Positions 26,813-35,036 of a stretch of 64,000 nt of DNA are shown here, one piece after another. The position numbers and the translations under genes are program-made. How positions within the stretch are numbered: position 1 is the first letter of the stretch; each line of letters begins with the position of its first letter. Source of the stretch: Pseudoxanthomonas sp. SL93 (GTDB lineage: Bacteria; Pseudomonadota; Gammaproteobacteria; Xanthomonadales; Xanthomonadaceae); contig NZ_CP113065.1 of NCBI RefSeq assembly GCF_026625825.1, positions 2,046,001 through 2,110,000 on the forward strand, in the 5' to 3' direction. The notes under the pieces are model-generated. The model was not told the DNA's origin and made no database searches. It worked only from the letters and a program-made list of their open reading frames with translations.

Positions 26813-27754
26813 ATGAACGCCTTCACCCGCACCATCGCCGCCACGCTGCTGGCCGTCGCCACCCAGGCCAGCTTCGCCGCGCAGCCCGCATCCACCACCG
26901 CCCCGGTCGCTGTCGAACGCACGGCGAGCTACATCACCACCGCCGATGGCGTGCAGCTGTACTACAAGGACTGGGGCCCGAAGAACGGCCCGGTCGTCAC
27001 CTTCAGCCATGGCTGGCCGCTGTCGTCGGACAGCTGGGAATCCCAGATGATCTTCCTGGCCTCCAAGGGCTACCGCGTGGTCGCCCATGACCGCCGCGGC
27101 CACGGCCGCTCCAGCCAGCCCTGGGACGGCAACGACATGGACCACTACGCCGACGACCTGGCCACCGTGATCAACACGCTGGACCTGAAGGACGTCACCC
27201 TGGTCGGCTTTTCCACCGGCGGCGGCGAAGTGGCGCGCTACATCGGCCGCCATGGCACCGGCCGGGTCAAGAAAGCCGTGCTGATCAGCGCCGTGCCGCC
27301 GCTGATGCTGAAGACCGCCGACAATCCCGGCGGGCTGCCGATCGAAGTGTTCGACGGCATCCGTAACGGCTCGCTGGCCAACCGCTCGCAGCTTTACCTG
27401 GACATCGCCTCCGGCCCGTTCTACGGCTTCAACCGCCCGGGCGCGAAGGTGTCGCAGGGCCTGATTGACAGCTGGTGGGCGCAGGGCATGCAGGGCGGCC
27501 ACAAGAACACCTACGACTCCATCGCCGCGTTCTCCGCCACCGACTTCCGCGGCGACCTGAAGAAGTTCGACATCCCCACCCTGGTGATCCACGGTGACGA
27601 CGACCAGATCGTCCCCATCGACGCCTCCGGCAAGGCCTCGGCCAGGCTGATCAAGGGCGCCCAACTGATCGTCTACCCCGGCGCCCCGCACGGCCTCACC
27701 GATACCCACAAGGACCGCGTCAACCAAGACCTGCTCGACTTCCTGCAGAAGTAA
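26813..27754 (+). CDS. secreted alpha/beta-hydrolase (non-heme chloroperoxidase/arylesterase type)
   Basis: The 313-residue protein has a signal peptide ([20 protein letters not shown], cleavage after FAA near 23) and an alpha/beta-hydrolase domain of the cofactor-free haloperoxidase/esterase group. Seen are the [12 protein letters not shown] oxyanion region, the [18 protein letters not shown] stretch typical of the group, the nucleophile elbow GFSTGGG, the acid in HGDDDQIVP, and the catalytic histidine in GAPHGL. Family members hydrolyse esters and can form peracids. It is probably co-transcribed with ohr, which suggests a detoxification role, though the substrate is unknown. Confidence 0.88.
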   Translation: MNAFTRTIAATLLAVATQASFAAQPASTTAPVAVERTASYITTADGVQLYYKDWGPKNGPVVTFSHGWPLSSDSWESQMIFLASKGYRVVAHDRRGHGRSSQPWDGNDMDHYADDLATVINTLDLKDVTLVGFSTGGGEVARYIGRHGTGRVKKAVLISAVPPLMLKTADNPGGLPIEVFDGIRNGSLANRSQLYLDIASGPFYGFNRPGAKVSQGLIDSWWAQGMQGGHKNTYDSIAAFSATDFRGDLKKFDIPTLVIHGDDDQIVPIDASGKASARLIKGAQLIVYPGAPHGLTDTHKDRVNQDLLDFLQK

Positions 27755-27772
27755 GCACAACGCACAAACAGC

Positions 27773-27802
27773 AACGGCCGCTCACGCGGCCGTTTGCTTT
27801 TG
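27773..27802 (+). terminator. terminator of the ohr-esterase operon
   Basis: AACGGCCGC (27773-27781) and GCGGCCGTT (27786-27794) form a perfect 9-bp stem around TCAC, followed by TGCTTTTG. It lies 18 bases after the esterase stop. Confidence 0.85.
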
Positions 27803-27844
27803 ATCTTGATTTTCCCTGCATCAATGCGCCAGCAAACCCACCAG

Positions 27845-27994
27845 ACCCGAAGGGCGGCGGGCAGGACGCCCGCCGTTTTCCGATTCGCCAGGAAGGCGAA
27901 CCGGAAAATCCACCTGGCGCCCGAGTCATGGGATTGCTTCGTCGGGAAAAGCGCTTTCTTTTGGTGACTTTTCTTTGCGCTTACAAAGAAAAGT
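27845..27994 (-). repeat. structured repeat B, copy 3
   Basis: On the minus strand this repeats the architecture of the two copies near 1.6-2.0 kb. The hairpins are ACTTTTCTTTG with CAAAGAAAAGT (27967-27994), then TTTTCCG with CGGAAAA plus TTCGCC with GGCGAA (27876-27908), then CGGCGGGC with GCCCGCCG (27855-27875). The last two abut without a gap, as in the other copies. The stem bases differ from those copies but remain complementary. The loops keep a TCC core read on the minus strand. The fourth hairpin of copies 1 and 2 is not formed here. Confidence 0.75.
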
Positions 27995-28032
27995 TACCCG
28001 CTGGCCCGCAGGGCTAGCGGAATGCTTTTGCG

Positions 28033-28551
28033 TCAGCCGAATGAAGCATCCCGCCGCAGGATGAACTCATCATCCAGCGTCTTCCCCACCGGAAACTTGT
28101 ACGCCCCCACACGCGCGAACCCCTGCCGCTCATAGAACCGCTGCGCGCCGAAGTTCTCCGACCACACCCCGATCCACAGCGTCCGCGGTCCGTCCCTCAA
28201 CAACCATCGCTCGACCTCGGCGAACAACTTCCCGCCCCAGCCACCGTTCTGGTGCGAGGCCAGCACATACAGCCGCTTCAGCTCGCCATCGCCCGCCTGC
28301 ACCTGGGGATGCGGCAACCCGCACGGTCCGGCGGCGGCATGGCCGACGGCCACGCCGTCGTCTTCCAGCAGCCATACCGCATAGTCCGGATGGGAGAGGA
28401 TCGTCCGCTGCTTGTCCACCTCGTAGGCGTCGGCAAGGAACGCTGACAGATCCTCGGGCGGATAAAGATGCCCGAAGGTTTCCGTGAAGGTGCGCGACGC
28501 CAGCTCCGACAGCACGGCGGCGTCATCGACGGTGGCGCGACGGATCTGCAC
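28033..28551 (-). CDS. GNAT-family N-acetyltransferase
   Basis: The 172-residue protein has the GNAT fold that transfers an acetyl group from acetyl-CoA. The N-terminal strand MQIRRATVDDAAVLSEL, the acetyl-CoA-binding region LKRLYVLASHQNGGWGGKLF (a QNGGWG variant of the Q/RxxGxG/A loop) and the GVWSENFGAQRFYERQGF motif are visible. The substrate is unknown. It starts with GTG two bases after the stop of the acidic-tail gene, so it is co-translated with it downstream of aspS. Confidence 0.9.
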   Translation of the reverse strand: MQIRRATVDDAAVLSELASRTFTETFGHLYPPEDLSAFLADAYEVDKQRTILSHPDYAVWLLEDDGVAVGHAAAGPCGLPHPQVQAGDGELKRLYVLASHQNGGWGGKLFAEVERWLLRDGPRTLWIGVWSENFGAQRFYERQGFARVGAYKFPVGKTLDDEFILRRDASFG

Positions 28552-28553
28552 GC

Positions 28554-28850
28554 TTACGCGTCCTCTTCTTCCTCTTCCTCTTCGTCCGCCTCGTCTTCCT
28601 CGTCGGCGTCCTCGTCTTCTTCCTCTTCGTACTCTTCTTCGTCTTCTTCTTCGTAATCGTCTTCGCCGAAGTCCTCGCCGTCCCAGCGGCCCTGGCCATC
28701 CGGCACGAAGGTCAGCGCCATCGCCGCCGGCGACATGCCGACGCGCACCAGCCAGCCGCCGAACACACGCGCGCGCTCCGTCACCAGCCCCGCATCGGCG
28801 CCTTCATTGCCCAGGCGTTCCCACTCCAGCGAAAAAGCAACTTCCGTCAT
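28554..28850 (-). CDS. small protein with polyacidic tail
   Basis: The 98-residue protein has a normal first half (MTEVAFSLEWERLGNEGADA, a compact hydrophobic segment, then TFVPDGQGRW). It ends with about 45 residues made almost only of Glu and Asp, broken by a few Tyr, Ala and Gly. The acidic tail is encoded by a long GA-rich purine tract on the coding strand. I do not recognise a characterised family. It lies 16 bases after aspS and 2 bases before the GNAT gene. Acidic tails of this kind occur in nucleic-acid mimics, histone-like chaperones and calcium binders, and nothing here selects among them. Confidence 0.8.
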   Translation of the reverse strand: MTEVAFSLEWERLGNEGADAGLVTERARVFGGWLVRVGMSPAAMALTFVPDGQGRWDGEDFGEDDYEEEDEEEYEEEEDEDADEEDEADEEEEEEEDA

Positions 28851-28866
28851 TTCTTGGTTCTCTCGA

Positions 28867-30618
28867 TCAGTCTTTCTTCGGGCGGACCTGGATGTGCACT
28901 TCCGCCAGCTGCTCATCCGGAATCGGCGACGGCGCGCCGGTCATCAGGCACTGGGCGGTGGTGGTCTTCGGGAACGGAATGACGTCGCGGATCGACTCCG
29001 TGCCGGCCATCAGCGCCGCGATGCGGTCGATGCCGAAGGCGATGCCGCCGTGCGGCGGCGCGCCGAAGCGCAGCGCGTCCAGCAGGAAGCCAAACTTGGC
29101 TTCCGCCTCTTCCGCACCGATGCCGAGCAGCTCGAACACCGTGCTCTGCATCTCCGGGCGGTGGATGCGGATCGAACCGCCGCCGATCTCGTTGCCGTTC
29201 AACACCATGTCGTAGCCGCGCGACACGGCGGTCCTGGCGTTGGCGCGCAGGTCGGCGATATCGTCCACCGCGGGCGCGGTGAAGGGATGGTGGAGCGCGA
29301 CGTAGCGCTGCGCTTCCTCGTCCCACTCGAACATCGGGAAGTCGGTGACCCACAACGGCTTCCAGCCTTCCTGGACCAGGCCGAAGTCCTTGCCGGCCTT
29401 CAGGCGCAGCGCGCCCATGAAGTCGCTGACCTTGTTGTAGCCGCCCGCGCCGAAGAACACGATGTCGCCGTTGCCGGCGCCGATGTGCTTCACCAGCGCA
29501 GCGAAGGCGTCTTCGGCGAAGAACTTCTGGATCGGCGAACTGACCGCGCCGGCCTCGTCGATCTTGATGTAGGCCAGGCCCTTGGCGCCGTACTTGGCGG
29601 CATGCGCGGCGTACTCGTCGATCTGCTTGCGGCTCAGCGACGCACCGCCGGGGATGCGCAGCGCGGCCACACGGCCATCCGGATCGTTGGCCGCACCGGT
29701 GAATACGGCGAACTCGCTGCTCTTCACCAGTTCGGCCACGTCCACCAGCTCCAGCGCGATGCGCAGGTCCGGCTTGTCCGAACCGTAGCGACGCATCGCC
29801 TCGGCCCAGGTCATGCGCGGGAACTGCGCGTCCAGCTGCACGTCCATCACTTCGGCGAAGATGTCGCGGATCATGCCTTCCACGGCATCCTGCACGTCGC
29901 GCTCGCGCACGAAGGCGAACTCCATGTCGAGCTGGGTGAATTCCAGCTGGCGGTCGGCGCGCAGCGCCTCGTCGCGGAAGCAGCGCGCGATCTGGTAGTA
30001 GCGGTCGAAGCCGGCCACCATCAGGATCTGCTTGAACAGCTGCGGCGACTGCGGCAGCGCATAGAACTCGCCCGGATGCATGCGCGCCGGCACCAGGAAG
30101 TCGCGTGCGCCTTCCGGCGTGGCCTTGGTCAGGATGGGCGTCTCGATGTCCTGGAAACCGCGCGCGTCCAGCCAGCGGCGCAGCGCCTGCACCAGCTTGA
30201 TGCGGGTGCGCTGCTTGCGCTGCATCTCTGGCGTGCGCAGGTCCAGGTAACGGTACTTCAGGCGGATGTCTTCGCCCGGATTCTCGTGCGCGTGGAACGG
30301 CAGCGGTTCGGCCTTGTTGAGCACGGTGATCCTGGTGGCGATCACTTCCACCTGGCCGGTACGGATCTTGGCGTTGACGGCTTCGCGCGCGCGCACGACG
30401 CCCTCCACCTGCAGCACGTCCTCGTAGCCCAGCGACGCGGCGACCTTGAACACCTCGGCATTGGACGGGTCCACCGTCACCTGCACGATGCCTTCGTGGT
30501 CGCGCAGGTCGATGAAGCACACGCCGCCCAGGTTGCGGGCGACGTCGGTCCAGCCGCACAGGGTCACGGTCTGGCCGATCATGGCCTCGTTGATGAGGCC
30601 GCAGAAATGGGTACGCAT
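28867..30618 (-). CDS. aspS: aspartyl-tRNA synthetase
   Basis: AspRS (583 residues, bacterial type) charges tRNA-Asp. An N-terminal OB-fold anticodon-binding domain ([18 protein letters not shown]) precedes the class II catalytic core with motif 1 around [13 protein letters not shown], motif 2 at [18 protein letters not shown] and motif 3 at [13 protein letters not shown]. The bacterial GAD insertion lies between motifs 2 and 3. The first gene of a short operon with the acidic-tail and GNAT genes, it lies 193 bases from the divergent DUF3011 gene. Confidence 0.97.
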   Translation of the reverse strand: MRTHFCGLINEAMIGQTVTLCGWTDVARNLGGVCFIDLRDHEGIVQVTVDPSNAEVFKVAASLGYEDVLQVEGVVRAREAVNAKIRTGQVEVIATRITVLNKAEPLPFHAHENPGEDIRLKYRYLDLRTPEMQRKQRTRIKLVQALRRWLDARGFQDIETPILTKATPEGARDFLVPARMHPGEFYALPQSPQLFKQILMVAGFDRYYQIARCFRDEALRADRQLEFTQLDMEFAFVRERDVQDAVEGMIRDIFAEVMDVQLDAQFPRMTWAEAMRRYGSDKPDLRIALELVDVAELVKSSEFAVFTGAANDPDGRVAALRIPGGASLSRKQIDEYAAHAAKYGAKGLAYIKIDEAGAVSSPIQKFFAEDAFAALVKHIGAGNGDIVFFGAGGYNKVSDFMGALRLKAGKDFGLVQEGWKPLWVTDFPMFEWDEEAQRYVALHHPFTAPAVDDIADLRANARTAVSRGYDMVLNGNEIGGGSIRIHRPEMQSTVFELLGIGAEEAEAKFGFLLDALRFGAPPHGGIAFGIDRIAALMAGTESIRDVIPFPKTTTAQCLMTGAPSPIPDEQLAEVHIQVRPKKD

Positions 30619-30811
30619 GGGGGCTCCGCAAGGTTCGTCCGGGGGCTGCCGGAAAGGCTCACCGCGGTCGCAGGCTGGCTGGGCCAGCTTGCCGCCGCAG
30701 CAGGTCGGTCAAGCCAGATAGTTTAACCTGCGGCCGTGCCTCCGGCCCCGCGGCCCTGCGCGGATTTAACAACCTGGCGGTATGCTGGCGGCTCCCCAGG
30801 AGGGTGCCGCC

Positions 30812-31720
30812 ATGAAGAAGCCGCTGTTGCAGTCCGTCCTCGTACTGTTGCTGGCCCTGGTGGCCAGTGGTTCCGTCTTCGCCCAGGCGCAGACGCGCGC
30901 GTACGCGCCGGAGAACCTGCGGACGCTGTCCGTTTCCGACCAGACCCGGGTGATCAGCCTGGAGTATTCCGAACAGTCCGGCGGCCGGCGCATCCCCGAC
31001 GACCAGCTGCGCTTCTACCTGGACCAGGTCAACCGCTCCAACTGGACCTTCAGCCGCATCAAGACCGACATCGCCCAGTCGCTGGGTGGCAGCGGCGGCC
31101 CCCGCCCACCCACACCCCCCAGCGGCCAGATCACCTGCGAGAGCGCGAACAACCGCTACCGCGAGTGCCCCACGGGCTTCCGCGGCAACGCCACGCTGGT
31201 GCAGAACCTGTCCAGCACGCGCTGCGTCGAAGGCCAGAACTGGGGCAGCCGCAACGGCATCGTCTGGGTCGACCGCGGCTGTCGCGGCCGCTTCGCCGCA
31301 CGCTCGAACGGCGGCGGCAATGGCGACCTGGTCCGCTGCGAGAGCGACGGCAATGCGTACCGCGAGTGCCGCACGAATTTCCGTGGCCGCGCCGTCGTGC
31401 AGCGGCAACTTTCCTCCACGCGCTGCTACGAGAACCAGAACTGGGGCCAGCGCCCGGGCGTGATCTGGGTTCGCAGCGGCTGCCGCGCGGAATTCCGTGA
31501 TTCGGGCAGCAACGCGGGCGGCGGCAATACCGGCTACACCATCACCTGCAGCAGCGAGGACAACCGCCGCAAGACCTGCGCCTACGATCCGCGCCAGGGC
31601 AAGCCGATCCTGTTGCAGCAGCTGTCGAACACCAGCTGCCGCGAGGGCTACAGCTGGGGCTACACCGGCACCCAGGTGTGGGTGGACCGCGGCTGCCGCG
31701 GCCGCTTCGGACCGCGCTGA
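30812..31720 (+). CDS. secreted protein with three DUF3011 repeats
   Basis: The 302-residue product has a signal peptide (cleavage after VFA near residue 24), an N-terminal segment of about 75 residues, a Pro/Gly linker, and three DUF3011-type modules of roughly 55 residues. Each begins with C-E/S-S, continues YRECPTGFRG or a variant, and ends with a WVDRGCRGRF type motif. Each module has four cysteines, suggesting two disulfides in the periplasm or outside the cell. Function is not established; the modules look like adhesive or ligand-binding units. A CCAGGAGG ribosome site precedes the ATG at 30812. Confidence 0.85.
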   Translation: MKKPLLQSVLVLLLALVASGSVFAQAQTRAYAPENLRTLSVSDQTRVISLEYSEQSGGRRIPDDQLRFYLDQVNRSNWTFSRIKTDIAQSLGGSGGPRPPTPPSGQITCESANNRYRECPTGFRGNATLVQNLSSTRCVEGQNWGSRNGIVWVDRGCRGRFAARSNGGGNGDLVRCESDGNAYRECRTNFRGRAVVQRQLSSTRCYENQNWGQRPGVIWVRSGCRAEFRDSGSNAGGGNTGYTITCSSEDNRRKTCAYDPRQGKPILLQQLSNTSCREGYSWGYTGTQVWVDRGCRGRFGPR

Positions 31721-31723
31721 CGG

Positions 31724-32359
31724 CTACGGCGTCGCGCCGTCGGCACCCCAGGGGGCCGCCGGCGGTGCGACCGGCGTGGCCAGGTCGAATTCCACCCGGA
31801 ACAGCCGGCCGTTGGGCCGGCTGAGTTCGTAAACGAAGGTCTCGCCCGGCACCAGTTCCATGGCCCAGGTGTTGTTGAGCGAGGCATTGAGGCCTTCGCG
31901 CTGGAACATCGCCACGGATTCGGCATCCACCGGGAACGCCTGCCGCTGCGCCGTGCCGGCATCGACCGTGTCGCCCCCGTACATCGTCACCGCATCGGGG
32001 CTGCCGTCCTGGTGGCGATGGTCATGCTTGAGGCGCAGGCCGCCTGCGGTGCGCGTGAGGACCCAGGTGCGCGAATGATCATCGCCTACATGGAACGGCA
32101 CCCGGATTTCCTTCGACGGCGCCTCGCAACCGCGCACGTGCATCACCAGCGCCTTGCCCTCGAAGGCATCCGGCGCGGTCGGCGTGGGCTGGTTGGCGGT
32201 GATGCGGCCGGCATAGGCCTTGCCGCAGTACCTGGCCAATGCAGTGAGGAACTGGTCCGCCGGTGCTGTCGTGGTGGCGGCGTCGGGAGATGTCGCCGGC
32301 GCAGATGCGCAACCCGCGCCGAAGAGGGCCGCCGCGGCAGCCAGTACATGCAGTTTCAT
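31724..32359 (-). CDS. lipoprotein of unknown function
   Basis: The 211-residue protein starts with a lipoprotein signal (MKLHVLAAAAALFGAGC, lipidation Cys17), so it is anchored in the envelope. The mature part contains RYCGKAYAGRI near its start and a pattern FHVGDDHSRTWVLTRTAGGLRLKHDHRHQDGS that I associate with an uncharacterised secreted-protein family in xanthomonads; no catalytic site is recognised. Its stop lies 3 bases from the DUF3011 gene stop, a tail-to-tail arrangement with no room for a terminator. It starts 28 bases after the fmdB stop in the same direction. Confidence 0.78.
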   Translation of the reverse strand: MKLHVLAAAAALFGAGCASAPATSPDAATTTAPADQFLTALARYCGKAYAGRITANQPTPTAPDAFEGKALVMHVRGCEAPSKEIRVPFHVGDDHSRTWVLTRTAGGLRLKHDHRHQDGSPDAVTMYGGDTVDAGTAQRQAFPVDAESVAMFQREGLNASLNNTWAMELVPGETFVYELSRPNGRLFRVEFDLATPVAPPAAPWGADGATP

Positions 32360-32387
32360 CAGGACACCCTCCGCAAGGAAGGGTTCG

Positions 32388-32729
32388 TTATACCCCGGGC
32401 GTCGAAGACGCGGGGGCGGCCGGCTTCGGGTCGGGCTTGGCGTCCGGCCTGCTTTCCGCCTTGGGCGCCGCCGGTTCCGACGGCTTGCTGTCGCCGGAGG
32501 GCTTGGCACCCTCCCCCCCATCGACCAGGTTGCGCTTCTTGTCGCCGTCCTTCTTGAAGTCGGTCTCGTACCAGCCACTGCCGGCCAACCGGAACGACGG
32601 CGCCGTCAGCTGCCGCTTCACCGCCTGCGCGCTGCAGGCCGGGCAGGTGTCGGGATCCGGATCGGACAGCTTCTGCAGGCGGTCGAAACTGTGGCCGCAC
32701 TGGGTGCATTCGAAGGCGTAAATGGGCAT
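32388..32729 (-). CDS. FmdB-family zinc-ribbon protein (internal start)
   Basis: Starting at the internal ATG at 32729, this gives a 113-residue protein of standard FmdB form: MPIYAFECTQCGHSFDRLQK, then CPACSAQAVKRQLTAPSF, with two Cys-x-x-Cys pairs for zinc and a Lys/Pro/Ala-rich tail. FmdB proteins are small putative regulators commonly found upstream of aspS. Here it lies inside the 3' end of a longer frame, but it has its own promoter-like sequence (32760-32788) 31 bases upstream, so independent expression is likely. No strong ribosome site is seen. aspS lies 1.8 kb downstream, separated by a lipoprotein gene and a gene on the opposite strand. Confidence 0.82.
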   Translation of the reverse strand: MPIYAFECTQCGHSFDRLQKLSDPDPDTCPACSAQAVKRQLTAPSFRLAGSGWYETDFKKDGDKKRNLVDGGEGAKPSGDSKPSEPAAPKAESRPDAKPDPKPAAPASSTPGV

Positions 32730-34928
32730 GAGGCGGGGGATTCGGATGTTGACCGGTCGTATTGTGGGGCCACGGCGCGCGGTTTCAACATCCAGCGCGA
32801 GCGGCGGGATAGCCTGGGCCGGCAACGCGGCGCCTGCAACCGGAGGTCCGCCAGCGCCGTAGTAGAAGCGCGGGACGCACTCGCCACCGGCACAGGCCAG
32901 CGACGCGGGACCGGACGACAGGCGCTCCAAGGGTCCTACCATAAGATTGCTTCCGCTGGACAGGAAGGGCGTTGAGTAGGTTTCGCTGATGCCGTAGTAA
33001 CGGTCTCCGTTGGACATCACTGGGCGGAAATAGGTGAAATTGATCGCACACAGTTCAGCGCCCGCGGCAGCGGCTTCAGCGCAGTTGCGAAAGTACCGAC
33101 TGCTCCGGTCCGGCATGCGTGCAGTCGCGCGCCAGTCGAAGAATGCGTTGCCGGCGACATCCCAGTACAAGGCGACACTACTGATGAGCGTATCGCCATC
33201 GCGGACCTGACTGACGCTGTTACCGTCACTGGTCCGCACTCGCTGGTACTTCAGTCCACCGTCGACGTACCTTGGCGACCAACTCCCTGTCCAGGGCTCA
33301 AACCGCCATGTGCCAAGGCCATCGGCCAAGGACACACTGTTCAACGACCGCACCGCCGTCATGTTGATACCGACCCGTACCTGCCCCTCGGTGACGCCGG
33401 TGGCGCTGCGCGCAACGTAGAGGATGTTGCCGATGGAGGTCTGAGGCCCCTGCAGCCGCCAGAACTCGGTGCGGGCCTGACTGGAAACGATGCTCAGGAC
33501 GCCGCGTGCATCCAGGGTCCAGGAAAACGACTGTTGTCCGGAGGAAGGCGATATCTGGTGGCTGTAAGGACTGACATGCCATCCGTGATCCAGAGTCCAG
33601 CCCTGTCCCGGCGGACCGGCGGTGAGGTGATGCAACACGTACTCGCAACTCTCCAGTCGCCGATACGACGTCTCCCGCGTACCTTCACAAAACCAGGGCA
33701 GCATCCGCGGCAGTGACGTAGCCGGCCATCCGTCCGGACGCGACCACGCGTCCAGTGAAGCCGCAGCGAAGATGTCGTACTCCTCGCTGATCCCCGAAAC
33801 ACCCAAGCCCCATTGCTCCCAGCGCTCCTCCCTCACCCACACATCGACCCCATGCCCGGCGCTCAGCCTGCGCATCGCGTGGGTGTCGGCGATGCCATCG
33901 ACGACGCCATTCGCGTTGGTGCGTATTGATCGGTAGATGTCACTGCTGGGATACAGCTCGATGTATCCGTGGTCGTAAAGCCTCAGACGATAGTTGGGTT
34001 GCTTGAGCGGATAGTCTTCGTACAGGTCGAAGCTGCCGTCGGGCTGTCGCGCCAGCAGGGAGACGGTATTGGGAGGCAATCCGACCTGATGGGGATCCAT
34101 GACGGGAGCACCGCCGTACGGCAGGCCTGACACCATGACCAACCTGTCCGGAAGCTCGGCCAGACTGGAAATCGGCGCATTGTCGGGTACCGTCCAGAGA
34201 TAGCCCTTGGATTGGCTTGTAACCCAGTGCTGCTGCGACACGTCTGCGTAGGTGGCGCGGTCCTCGACCAACGCCAGGCCGGTGTCGAAACCTGCGGGCA
34301 GAGTGCCGTCCGCAGATACGAAACGAGCGAGTACGAACGCCATCGGCTCCAACTCTGACGTGACCGCGGTCCGCAGCGCTTCCTTCAATTCCGTGTCATT
34401 CACTGGCAGGCGGCCACCCAGGACGAAGCGCGTCCTGACATACAGCGCCGAGCGAAAAGGCGACGGCGACAGCGCCGAGAGTTCGCGATCATCGGCGACC
34501 GCATCGGCACCGGCCTGCTGCCTGAGATACCCCACGCTGCCGACCAGCGATTTGAAGTGCGCGATGCCTGCGCGCGCCTCCACTACGACCATGGCAGCCG
34601 GGTCGGGCACGCCGATGTCCGCCACGTACCCCGTGCCCTGGACCTGGGCCGCGTGCACCTGTTCGCCGACGCGCACCACCACCTGCAGTCCCGTCAGCCC
34701 TTCGGGCAGACCGAGCACGCGACCGGTCACGATGAGATTGGGCGCACGCACCAGCGGCTGCGATCCGTTCTCGCGGATCGCACCTTCAGGTACGTTCGGC
34801 CGGGCGCCCATCGTTGCGACGCCGTTCGACTGCGATGCACTCGACACCGCCCACCACGTGGACGCTACCGCTACCAACACCACGAACACGATGACCCATC
34901 CGGCCATCCGTGCCTGCTTACGCTCCAT
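32388..34928 (-). CDS. chimeric frame: membrane-anchored hypothetical protein running into FmdB
   Basis: One uninterrupted frame of 846 codons. Residues 1-733 form an unrecognised protein with a cytoplasmic stub, one membrane helix (AGWVIVFVVLVAVASTWW, about residues 8-26) and a large extracytoplasmic part containing paired cysteines (FCEGTRETSYRRLESCEYV, NCAEAAAAGAELC, ACAGGEC). Residues 734-846 are a complete FmdB zinc-ribbon protein. The first part looks lower in GC than its surroundings, consistent with acquisition. No stop separates the two. The sequence just before FmdB reads through its apparent promoter and leader, so the large gene has probably lost its own stop. A true fusion would put a normally cytoplasmic zinc ribbon in the periplasm. 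The ATG at 34928 has a GGGGGCGAC leader. Confidence 0.6.
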   Translation of the reverse strand: MERKQARMAGWVIVFVVLVAVASTWWAVSSASQSNGVATMGARPNVPEGAIRENGSQPLVRAPNLIVTGRVLGLPEGLTGLQVVVRVGEQVHAAQVQGTGYVADIGVPDPAAMVVVEARAGIAHFKSLVGSVGYLRQQAGADAVADDRELSALSPSPFRSALYVRTRFVLGGRLPVNDTELKEALRTAVTSELEPMAFVLARFVSADGTLPAGFDTGLALVEDRATYADVSQQHWVTSQSKGYLWTVPDNAPISSLAELPDRLVMVSGLPYGGAPVMDPHQVGLPPNTVSLLARQPDGSFDLYEDYPLKQPNYRLRLYDHGYIELYPSSDIYRSIRTNANGVVDGIADTHAMRRLSAGHGVDVWVREERWEQWGLGVSGISEEYDIFAAASLDAWSRPDGWPATSLPRMLPWFCEGTRETSYRRLESCEYVLHHLTAGPPGQGWTLDHGWHVSPYSHQISPSSGQQSFSWTLDARGVLSIVSSQARTEFWRLQGPQTSIGNILYVARSATGVTEGQVRVGINMTAVRSLNSVSLADGLGTWRFEPWTGSWSPRYVDGGLKYQRVRTSDGNSVSQVRDGDTLISSVALYWDVAGNAFFDWRATARMPDRSSRYFRNCAEAAAAGAELCAINFTYFRPVMSNGDRYYGISETYSTPFLSSGSNLMVGPLERLSSGPASLACAGGECVPRFYYGAGGPPVAGAALPAQAIPPLALDVETARRGPTIRPVNIRIPRLMPIYAFECTQCGHSFDRLQKLSDPDPDTCPACSAQAVKRQLTAPSFRLAGSGWYETDFKKDGDKKRNLVDGGEGAKPSGDSKPSEPAAPKAESRPDAKPDPKPAAPASSTPGV
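32760..32788 (-). promoter_or_regulatory. candidate promoter of fmdB, inside the upstream reading frame
   Basis: TTGAAA (32788-32783) and ACAATA (32765-32760) are separated by exactly 17 bases and lie about 31 bases before the FmdB start. This sigma-70-like pair is translated as part of the long upstream frame, which suggests the upstream gene ran into a pre-existing fmdB control region. Confidence 0.5.
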
Positions 34929-35036
34929 GTCGCCCCCGTCGCACGGGTGTCGCGTGCGCAGCACCCCTGCCGCGCATCGCTCCGTCGTGATGCCTAGCCT
35001 AGCCCATTGCGGCGCCGGATGGCGGGGAGCTGACGA

